Assembly: GCA_017163975.1 (NCBI GenBank)
Contig: JAFFSR010000251.1
Location: 5,456,001-5,520,000 of the forward strand
From: Anastatus disparis
Lineage: Eukaryota > Arthropoda > Insecta > Hymenoptera > Eupelmidae
Length of the DNA stretch: 64,000 bases
Direction: 5' to 3'
A program made the translations under genes and the position numbers. The notes beneath the pieces were generated by a model. That model was not told the origin of the DNA. It did no database searches and saw nothing but the letters and a program-made list of their open reading frames with translations. Shown here piece by piece: positions 53,601-64,000 of the stretch; the first letter of the stretch is position 1; every line of letters begins with the position of its first letter.

Positions 53601-56600
53601 TTTAAAAAAGTTACTTTTTCAAAGCTTGTATATACGACCACCAAACGTGTGCCAGCATTGATCAAACTACTGTCCTTTCAGACATTCGGCTCACGTGCAA
53701 GCAAAAATAAAAAAAAATAAAAATGAAAAAAAAAATAGTCACAATGTGTCCCTCCTGACATTCCGGTCAGTTCCAAAAAAAAACAAGTAAAAAAGAAATC
53801 ACATAAAGATATACCACTTCGTATAAGCTTCCATTTAGCCTGCATACAAAGACCACAAACAAAGACCTCAAAAGAAATAACAATAATAAAAAAAAAAAAA
53901 TAAAAACGAAGAATCAACGAAAACAGATAAGCATCAGCGGCATAAGCTTTTTATATGCGGTAGCACATCGATAAATCCTTTTTCGCGTGCCTGCAAAGTC
54001 ACAAACGTAAGAAAAGGATCTTTTATGCATATATCTCTCTATATATATATGTAAGAAAGGAGCAGGTGTTCGAATGCGTGCATATTTATTCGTATGCTCT
54101 TCACCTCAGCTTTTACGTACATATATATACCCGAGCGCGTTCTACAATCTGTAGTTTGCAAGCTACCGTAGTAGCATCTGCGATTTTCCACGACGACGTC
54201 AGGAAATTGCTGTTTGCATAGGACTCTATGCATTATTTTTCTATCCTTTAGCGTCTCCTGCATACTTAACATTTAAGTTATTCATGGACGACGAATATAT
54301 AGTATATTTGCGCAAGTTAAAAATCGATTCTTTTAATTTTATTCCAAACTTTTCTTTTTCACGTTTACCGCGTAATTTCAATTTATGGGTAAGAAAACCA
54401 ATCATGGTTATTGGATCATAAATTTCAATTAAATCAGATTATCAAATTTTTAAGTATGATAATTAAATGAACTATTTTAATAAATTATCGCTATCTGGAA
54501 TTTTGTAATCTTATTCTTTTCCAATGGCGCATAATTAATGCTAAACTTTGTAACAAGTAAACAATAATAAAAGATGAAAATGTACAATAGAAAACTTAAA
54601 AGCATTGAAAGTTCCTTTAATAGAACTAAAGGCACTATACTTAATCCCAATGGTGATATCAAGACCAAACAAAGTGTCCCCAGAGTATCTTGAAGCTATT
54701 GCTTGTCTAGACACATACCTACTGCTTTTAAAATACATCTCGTATTATATATCGAGCCCAGAGTAGCTCACGCTTTTTCGACGTTGATTAACGGATAAAC
54801 CAAACCAGTGAATTAACGCGAATATAATTGAAAATATCCGCACGTTCGGGAGAGAGGGATTATATAGTCTCTCTTTTTTTTCATACTACAACATCCCCCT
54901 CTTTTCTTCGTTGCCAATTAATTACGAATCGAGTGGGTTGCTTCATTCAAGCTGACCATGCAAATGAAATGGAGATGAAAAAAAGAGCATCTAGAATTTA
55001 TTTGAACGCGCTCGAGTGAATAAAAGTACTTTTTCAAGCTATTGGTATTAAACTTTTTTTTTCTCCTTGATATCATATTTACTGTTTTCTTAAGCTTTTT
55101 CCCATAAAAAATATTGAACATTGTTGAATACTTATTTAGTTAGAAAATGGAAAAAATATATATTTTATTTCTAATATTAAATTAAACATTGTACAATAAA
55201 AATTAAAGCTAATATTTTATCTTATTCAGAATTCATAAATTTTCGACAAATATTATTTTACTTAAGAGTATGTAAGAATATATACAAAGAACTAGATTTA
55301 AATCGTATTTGAAAAAGATAAACTTTGATAAAAAAGGCCTTAAAACGTTCATTGATCTTTGACGTTATTGTAACTACTACACGTTGTATGCTTTCCGTAT
55401 ATATGTCTTTAAGTATACGTCATTCATGTCGATCGATGGTTATACTTCTGGTACGTCAGTACTTTACTTACAACTTTTCAACGAGTACAAGATAAATATT
55501 TATAAACGTGTATGTGATTATTGTTATGATTCTCCGTGTATTATTATGCTACCTCGCTTACGAATGTAAAGAATTTTTATTGAAATTTAAAATTGTCGTT
55601 AATGTTGTACTGTTGAATGTTTGTCAATCGTATTGAAAAGCTCTTTGCTTCATTCTATCCACGCGTATTGACATTATTATACAAAGCAGTCAAATTTTCG
55701 ATGTTTTCATACAAATTTTCAAATTTATAATATGTTATAAAAAATGATAAATATTTTTAGTAAGATTTTAATAATTAATATTTTTTTAAAATAATTATAT
55801 TGTTGATGAAAATTAATCTATTTTATTTTCTTTATTCAATCGTTTTGTTAAAAAAAAATTAAATGTTTTTATGATAAAATAAATAAATTTTATTATTGCG
55901 CAATTATTTTATTTTAAATATACACATGAACGACAGAAAAAGCTATGTACTATACGAGATCGCCTTACAAATGTAAAACGATATATAAAGCAATAGCAAA
56001 AACAATATATAAAAGCCAGAAACGTGGAAAACTTGTCTCTGTTATAAAAAAGTTAACAGTTTACGGATACACAATTTTTTTCTCGCGTAATAACGTTTAA
56101 AGCATGTTCTTGTGTGAAAAAAAATAACAACCGAGTATTTTATTCGCCTGAAGAGCTACAGCTGGACCGATGTGAAAAGAAATGATAAATTTATCCAAGC
56201 TAAAGGGCGTATGCACTTACACACCAATGCACACGCATAGTCTCACACACGTACATACATACGCTATCTTTTAGATAAAAATAACTTTTGGGTATAAGAG
56301 CATGAGAGAAAGAGCAGGGAATCGTCTTTTGGGTCGTTTATCTTAGAGAGTATATCCGCCTTGACGGACGTCGTAGTGTGACAATGGGATCGAGCATATA
56401 TATGCGTACATATCCGTAATGCTTATCTAAAAAGAAGAAAAAGATGCAGAAAGCCAAAGAGTCGAAAATAGACTTTTACTATTTGCCGCTGGAAGAAGAT
56501 CGAAAAAGATTTGCTGGAGATCTATATTTTCTTATGGACCAGCTGGGTTTTGAACAGACACCGTTTAAGGAGGATATAAATGCCTCGATCCTATGATGAT

Positions 56601-59600
56601 TTATTATACCATGTTGTTGGCCTATTTCAACATAAGTTATTATTCATTTTTCTTCGTCATTATTTCATCATAATCCTAAATTATATTCTGATATTATGAA
56701 ATAAATTAATATCACTTAAATTTTTTTTTTGTTCTCTTCTATTGTTTAATTAAAAAATCCAAATTAATAAGATTTAAACGATTATTAAGTATTTACTTAT
56801 AATTAAAATTGATTTCCCAGTAGAAAAGATGTCACAGCCTCATTACCACAGTACGAACGGAAGTAGAAAAAAAGAGGATGTAGAGGTACCTTATATACAC
56901 TGAAAAGTAAAACTCCCACTGGTCTAACTCTTTTGTATGCGAATACGACCACGAGAGCTTGGACATCGGAGAGGTTAGCCTTCCGGTGTAAGCCTCTCCG
57001 CGTCCTCTATTTAACACACGAGCCTTTAGGCTATATTCTCTCTTCTTTTCTTCTTCTACTTTTTTTTTTTAATTTATATGCGCACAAGTTCCCCTTCTAA
57101 TGAGATTGGAACCTTTTTATTATTTCGCGCTTGTACCCTCAAGGCAAAGTCCCTCGCCTTTTCTTTACTTGCACTTTTAATTTCCAATTTTCTCTATGAA
57201 ACCACAAAAAAAAACTCTTGCTGATATTGTTAAGCGTGATGACTTTTATATAGTCTTTTAAGTTATCTAGATAAACGATGAAAAAGCCAAGATATTTAAT
57301 ACTAAAATAAGTAGGTCAAAATAAATGAAAAACATCTTTTGTTTGTGTAAGGTTTCGCCTCAAAGCTACTACTATCTGAATCCATAAAATAATAATAATC
57401 ATCTAGAAGATTTTTCACCTGGCTTTAACGTTACTTCAAAGTTTCCTTCTCACCAGGTAAGCTTTTCTCTCCGACACAATCATAAAGCTTTATAGTTGCT
57501 TTGCTTCACATCCAGTATATATATAACACTGAAACACAAGCGACTACTCCTCTACTTTAGCCTAAGCCAGAAAGACGGAAGTGCCAAGAAGAAAACGCTG
57601 TGCGTGGTATAAAGGTTTCTGAAAGCTTCTATCGCGTGTTTCCTACATTTTTTATCCATCTAACAAACACACACACACATACATATACTCACGCTATGCG
57701 AAGATAAGAGAGAAAGCCTACGAGTATTTCATTCCCTTATACCTTTTCTTTTTTTTTCTTCTCTCTCTTTTTTTTTCTCTATACGTGTTTCTTGACTTGA
57801 GAGGGGAAAAGGTATTGTACAGCCGCGAGTCATTTTTCAATTTCACGCGGTACACGTTTCGGCAAAGAGCTTAGTTTTTCCTTTTGCTTTTATATATATT
57901 TTTTTTTTCTTTCTTCTTCTTACATTTTGTATACAAGCAAGTGCGCTTTTACCCGTACGCGCGCACGAGAGAAGTCGATATGTCGGTTTGTGGTACCCAC
58001 CTTTTTCTTTCAACTGTCTTTTCTTCTTACGGATTTTCTCACGTTACATCTCTTTTTTTTTCTTTTTAAATCGTTTAGCTTTTTCGTACCTTTTAACTTT
58101 TACGAACTATGTCTGATAGAAAAAAAAGAATCATTTTTTATAAATTGCTTTATTTTTTTTGTTAAGTGTAATAGGTATTATGAAATATCTTGTTATATCA
58201 ATTCTAATAGCTCTTTTTTAGAACAGATAAATAGAAGAAAAAAATTGTATTGAAAATTTTGTATAATGCAGTAAAATTAGTAAGAAAAATTGATTGCTTT
58301 TTTCGATGAATTAATTATCTATTATCTACATTTTTACTGGTTTTCAATAAAAACACTTCAATACCCATACATAATATACTATATTATAGTTTATCTCTTG
58401 AAAGAGATTTGTAATAAATAAGTCTTTTAACATATATACTTGTAATTTCTCGTTGTGCAAAAGGTGATATATTTTTGTGATAAAGTTTATATTATTTTTT
58501 ATGTCATAATGCAATAAAAGCTTCATTCAGCTGATATTAACATCATAAATTAGTAAAATTAATCAAACTAAAGTATTTATGACATTCAATAATCTAATCC
58601 ATACAGAACAGCCGTTAGAACATAAAATCTATAATTAAATTGCGCAAAACAATATATACAATAAAACAGTATTGTTCCTACTTTATATCTTTTAAGGTTG
58701 AAGGAAAAGATATTAAAGAATTAATTTCATTTGATTTATACGTTTGTCTATTGCATTTACGTGCTCTGTGCAAAGATACACTTATTTTATTTTTTATGGA
58801 AATTTTGAAGAAAGCTATTAAATTACCGTTGCTAAGTGTGTTTTATGGTTATTACTGTAATAATATACCTGGTAATTGTAAATTTAATTTAATAAAAATA
58901 GTAATAACTTGGATTTAAATGTCTTTTTAATAGGGACATTAAAACGTTTTATAATAAACATTTTTATAAATTAAATAATACAAATAAATTACGAGTATTA
59001 TTTAAAATTTTTACATTTTTTCCATTTGCAAAATTATGACAGGATCTTAATTATTTATTAATTGAAATTTAAAAATAATTTTAACTATTTCCTAAATTTA
59101 TTAAAACAATGAAATTCAATTATTATTAAATATTCAAAATTTATAAAAATCATTTAAATTTATACGTTTCCCAATGCTAACTAAGGTATGGCTGATAAAT
59201 ATAGTTTAATAAATATAAACGTGTATATACTGTCGATTTAAAATAAAATGATCATCTTTAAAATTTCAATCACGCCATCGAATCATAGATATTCAAATCG
59301 AAACCACATATAAATAACCAGAACTTCTCATTCCACGACGTATCTAACATTTAATCGTAACGGGGACAATGGACTTTATATTATGATAATGAAGAAGAAG
59401 AAAAAAAAAACGGTCTAACACAAAAAGAAAACTTTTGTGGAATTTTTCCAATAAATTATTCGGAATTTTCATCTCTCGATATCTCGCAGCTCGTGAATAT
59501 TGTCCTCGGAGATATTTATATATAAATATTTATTTGCATATCCATCAAGAGTACAATCACACTTTAAAATCACGTTCAAGGTCGGAATACAATGAGCGTA

Positions 59601-62600
59601 ATATCGCTTTCATTATCGCTCGAGAAAAAAAAAAATTCGTTTGGGATAACTAAAGCTTTATTTGGTTATGGTATACAGACGATGCATGAGTACGCATAAG
59701 TAGGATGCATATGGGCGAGAGATATATTTAGTTTGAGAAAAGAAGCGGACGGAAGATAAGCTATATAGTTAATGCGCGTTGAAGAAAGGAACGCTTAGAA
59801 TACGGATATAAAAGATAAAAAATTTAAAGATGCTACTCGGAGGAAAAAATGATGTTTATTTTGATAGTTTGATATTTCCATGAGATTATATTGAAATTAT
59901 TAGACGTTTAGGATCTTTAAGATACGACGTTAATAGTTTTTTCGTTTCAAACAAAGATTTAAACGTCTTTGAAATATTAATGAAGTCGTTTGAATAAAAA
60001 TTTAAAAATCTATTGAATCTAAGTCTATTTGAATTCTCTCGATTCATTAAACATTCTGGAAATAAGATCATTTACAATCTTTTAATACGTAAGCCAATGT
60101 AAAAAGGGTTTTCACTCAAATTAGGGATTACATAACAGATGATTTCCGGAGCGGTAATTGCCATTTGCCATCGAATACTACGTTCTTCCAAGGTATACAT
60201 AGTTTTCCCACTCTCTTTCTCTTTCTATCTCGTATAACGAGATTAATTACTTGCTTGGCGGCGTTTTCTCAAAAGTGAAGCCAGCGTTAGCAAGCTTCTC
60301 TCTTACATCGGAAATCAATGCCACCAATGAAATTGAATTCGACATCCACCAAACGCTTATCCAATTTAATACAACTTTAGGATGTTCTTACCCTAAAATT
60401 TTTTATACCATTTTAATATTTATCTAAAAAAAATCATCAAATTATTTTTTAAACAAAGAAGAAACATTTTTTTAAAACTTTTGTTTATAATAAACGTTTT
60501 TTTTAATATAAAACTTGAATTTTTATGGTTGATTTTAAATTAAATTTTGTAAAAAAATTGAAGAATTTCGCATAAAGTACTTTTTGTATGAAAAGAAGCA
60601 GCAAAAAATTTTTCAAGAAGCCTGTTTTAAAAATGCATGGCAAATCATTAATTGCGCATCTCATGATTCTCAGAACACTGAAGTTGTTGCAGTTTTAAAC
60701 TGAGTTTGTACTTTGTAAAATTTCAGATATTTTGCTTTTATATACGCTTTTTTCTTCCTTTAGCAAAATCGTTAATCTGTATGATTTGTTCGCGCGAGAG
60801 CATTTGGGTAAGTGAAAAATTGATGATCCCTTGTATTTCAGTAATGCTTCCGTTAAATGTACTTTTCTTGTATTTTTTAAACGTGAAATAATATCTAAAC
60901 GAAAGAATTGAAAATAATGTAGATTTTATTTTATTGAACATGATACGCAAATTCTATTTATTCCGTTTTATATTAGATAATAAATAAATCTTGAATGTTA
61001 CCTTTCTTTTCAGCAAACGATTAAAAGTTATCACTAGCGGTAATTAAATTTTAAAGAACAATTACTTTTTTTTACAATATCGTATTATTTTCTTCCTTTT
61101 TATTTCATTCATTTACATTTAAAAGTATAAAGAGACTTATCTTCAAATGAAATGTTACGAAGTTTAATCCGCAAGAAAAAGTACTTTTTCTTAAAATCAA
61201 AACGAAGCACATAAAAAAAACAGAGCAATACTTCGCTTATGCGTCAAGTCATAAAAAGATATAAAATTTTTATGCACTATATCTTTTCCTTTAACTATCT
61301 GCACAGTGCTGTCTTTTCAGAATATCGCTATAGGCTCGTGTACGTGTATATCTATATTATGTAACAAGATCGTGTTTCTGTGGAGATGGTTGTATATAGG
61401 AAACTGTTTGTTCAGGACCAATGATGCCACGTCTGGCAAACAACAGATGCAGGAGAGCTAGGATGATTTAATTGAGATACGCGACGGGATTATATACGAA
61501 GAAACATTGTCTCCCAAGTCTACGGCAAAGAGCGGACCAGTGTATTTAGTCTTTGTAAAAAGAATGTCTTTTACAAGATTTTCTATGTATTTTTTTTATA
61601 AAAGTAATTATGTTATTTTATTGTTTTGTTTTTCTAAAGTTTGAAATGATTCTTTAACTTTTTAAATCTAAGACATGATATTTTTGAATTTATATTGCAA
61701 GTTCAAATAAAAATCCATATATTCGTAGAGATTTATGCTCGTCTTCTTAGAAAAATATGAAATGTACTTTATATAGACTTACTATGTTCGCGTGATTCAC
61801 CAAAGGAAATCCAAATGCTATATACGTATAAAAATTCGTCGCGTCTTTATTTTTTCCTATTGGCATGCATGAGCTACGCGTGATTCAGAAATCGACGAAA
61901 GGAAAAAGAAAGAAAAAAAAAGAAGTCGTATATACGACAGCCAGAGGATAAATCATTGGGCTGTTAAACTCGTCAGGAAATTGGGAAATTGGTGCTGTCG
62001 GGCGCGTGGCTCATTTCATTTAGTCGTCATTTTGTTTCCGTCTTTCCATTTGCGCTCGCTAGATGTTAGCTTAATTTTTGAAATTGAATCTTGTCTCGGC
62101 ACTGTCTACTTCTTTTGCTGCATTCATTTGTAATATGCTATTATAACGTTCCTTCTTATTTATGTAACTCGGTTCTCATTACTTTACTGTCTTGTCTTTT
62201 TGACGTTTTAATTAACATATTGAAAAAAGAAATTATTAACTTTTGTTACACAAAGAAAAAACAGTTATGATTTATAAGGCATTTTTTAAATTTTCATTTT
62301 AAGATTCTATTAATAACGTTTTTCTAATATTTGAAATCTAATAAATTTTACAAAATTAATTAAAGTAGAATGCTTTAAAATTTATAAAAAAAAGAATATA
62401 AAAAATAGGTATTTGATTGGTATTTGAAAGCGAATGTTAAATTGATAGCCATCAAATAAATTAAAATTTGTTAGAAAAAAATTTTCGAGTATAATTGAAA
62501 ATCTGTAATGAAAAGTTAAAAATTTCAAGAACTTATATAATAATTTGCTTTACATAACATCACTGAATAAACTTATTGTAACTCAAAACTTTAAAAAGTC

Positions 62601-64000
62601 AAAAGTCAAGGAACTTAAAAAAACTCATTCTCCCAGAGAGCCTTTAAAAAAAAGCTGCGAGTACAAAGAAGTCGTTATTACATCCTTTTTTTCAATGTGT
62701 ACCAAGCTCTGTTGCCTTCTTCAAAACGAGAAAAAAAAGCATATTAAAGCCCTCTTTAAAAAGAGAAAAAACCTTTGGTTTCAAATGTCAATACGTTTGG
62801 TGAAAATTCACATAGAATTTATGTAGTTATATATACTCGAGTACACCAACGTGCCATGACAAATAAATCATTTTCAAGTTAGATGGGCGGGGCGGTATAT
62901 AAGCTTACGCGATTTTTCCTAAATGAAAGAGAAGAAAAAAATAAACGGACTTTACGAGCAGAAAGAGGAAAAAAGGAAGAAAAAAAAGAAATCAAACAAA
63001 AAGATAGTTGAAGGGGAAAAAGACGAAAAGAATGAACAAAGTAACGAGAAAAATACTGAAGGGATCATATTCGGAGGCGCGTAGATAGAAAATGAAAAAG
63101 ATTAAGCGAGATGCAAGATTTTTTATGACGTAAGGATTTAAATGCGCTTTATTTTAATATTTTGCTTAGGTTCTCTTTTTCATCGGAGCTTATTAATTTT
63201 TTTCTTTACCTTTACGTTCTTCTTAACCATTAGATAATATGCAGTTTGCATAATATCAAAAAATTTTTAATATTCTTGACAAATTAAATTTGTAAATTAA
63301 ATGTTAAATCCCACATAATTTTATTGTAAAGTTTTAATAAATAATGGTTGTACTTGCTCTATTATTTTTTAATAAAAAATGCTCTATTTCTATTTGAATG
63401 AAAAATTATTAAGCTAATACAAAACAGAAATCTTTTTTCATAAATCATAAAGTTTAAACTATTTAAATTTCCATATGCGTCCTAGCAAAACAAATGAAAC
63501 AACAAAAAAATTCGATCACGTTCACTAAGCCCCTTAAAAGTAAAAATAAAGTAAGGAGAAACTAAAAGAAACCTAGTATAGGAAACAGAGCAGTCGCAGG
63601 GGATAAATATAAAATTGAAAGAGCGGAGAAAAAGAAAGAGGATCGTACGCGTGCTGGATAAACGTAAAACGAAGAGAAACGAGGATTACGAAAAAGGGTC
63701 CTGGAGAAAAATAATGTTGGAGAGATGCGTCTAGCGCAAAAAAGGTAAAAAAAATATTTGCGTGCTGGTTCTTTTTTTTTTTTTTTTTTTTTAGCTGAGA
63801 AAGCCTTTTTTGTCGTTCTTTAAATTGACTGAATTAATTAAAATTAAACGGTAAGACATACATAACTTTGTTTCGTATTTTCGTGCAATGAGGACAAGTA
63901 GATTCAATCTTATCTAGTTAAAACTTTCCTTTTCCTCTTAATTGCCTTTTGCAATCACAGCTTAATTGTTATTTGTTTGCTTTCTATAATGTTAAGATTA
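47659..64000. other. 16.3-kb region without coding exons; possibly a first intron
   Basis: No conserved protein exon is found on either strand apart from one weak small ORF at 56444. It consists of AT-rich sequence with many short GC-richer islands that contain TATATA runs, GT and AC microsatellites (48703-48718 GT, 57665-57679 AC), a 22-base poly-T (about 63771-63792) and several AAAGCTTT palindromes (50077, 51111, 51169, 57484, 59652). This pattern would suit the regulatory first intron of a large developmental or neural gene starting near 46.86 kb, but that is inference. Confidence 0.45.
56444..56596 (+). CDS. Candidate 50-residue small ORF
   Basis: ATG at 56444 opens 50 codons ending in TGA at 56594-56596. 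The product starts MQKAKESKIDFYYLPLEEDR, continues with an amphipathic-looking stretch (RFAGDLYFLMDQLGFEQ) and ends KEDINASIL. Composition is balanced and more protein-like than the poly-Phe/Ile/Lys ORFs common in this region, and its codons are richer in G and C. No family is recognised, no splice sites flank it convincingly and length alone is not significant. It may be a real micropeptide, an exon, or chance. Confidence 0.25.
   Translation: MQKAKESKIDFYYLPLEEDRKRFAGDLYFLMDQLGFEQTPFKEDINASIL

Noticed and set aside
63771..63792. Long poly-T run as a retrotransposon tail or terminator
   Set aside because: No element body or target duplication is visible beside it; a simple homopolymer is sufficient.
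1..64000. Known microRNA, functional tRNA, rRNA, CRISPR, bacterial or viral gene
   Set aside because: I looked by eye for common insect microRNA sequences and for tRNA cloverleafs, repeat-spacer arrays and viral or bacterial gene signatures and found none. A covariance-model search would be decisive for RNA genes.

Overview
This is an animal nuclear window: very AT-rich, with genes split by short and long GT-AG introns, no operons and no Shine-Dalgarno sites. The protein sequences and the compact exon structure fit an insect. A hymenopteran such as a parasitoid wasp is my best guess, from base composition and style only, because no species-specific marker is visible.

Five protein-coding genes can be assembled exon by exon. 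They are AGXT2-type mitochondrial aminotransferase (+, 2174-8695, 8 exons, 499 aa), TMEM64-like VTT/DedA membrane protein (-, 10219-11234, 3 coding exons, 287 aa), STK40 pseudokinase (-, 12250-15469, 6 exons, 929 aa), an unrecognised lysine-rich protein with about 20 copies of a PKEKQ pentapeptide (+, 22272-24149, 3 exons, 344 aa), and the Hedgehog-pathway kinase Fused/STK36 (-, 40996-44715, 12 exons, 802 aa). All reading frames stay open across the proposed splice junctions. AGXT2 and TMEM64 converge tail to tail; STK40 and TMEM64 are tandem on the minus strand. They look like independent housekeeping or signalling genes, not a co-operating cluster.

The rest is sparse. 15.5-22.3 kb, 24.2-41 kb and 44.7-64 kb carry no supported coding exon. 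They hold AT-rich filler, simple repeats and short islands of higher GC with TATA-like and GAGA-like sequences. Two places look like non-coding first exons with strong splice donors: a plus-strand one at about 46.86-47.66 kb, which may start a gene that continues past the window, and a minus-strand one at about 35.98-36.18 kb. A 50-codon ORF at 56444 is a weak coding candidate.

The most unusual signal is a set of large imperfect palindromes, each about 0.6 kb and nearly loopless, at about 0.37-1.03, 6.25-6.84, 18.08-18.71 and 27.37-27.99 kb. The last two are copies of one family. A tight 171-bp inverted-repeat element (5245-5415) and a perfect 22-bp stem (6947-7002) also lie in AGXT2 intron 6. 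They are most likely non-autonomous foldback/MITE-type elements. Those inside the AGXT2 intron would be transcribed as long hairpins and could feed small-RNA pathways; that role is inference.
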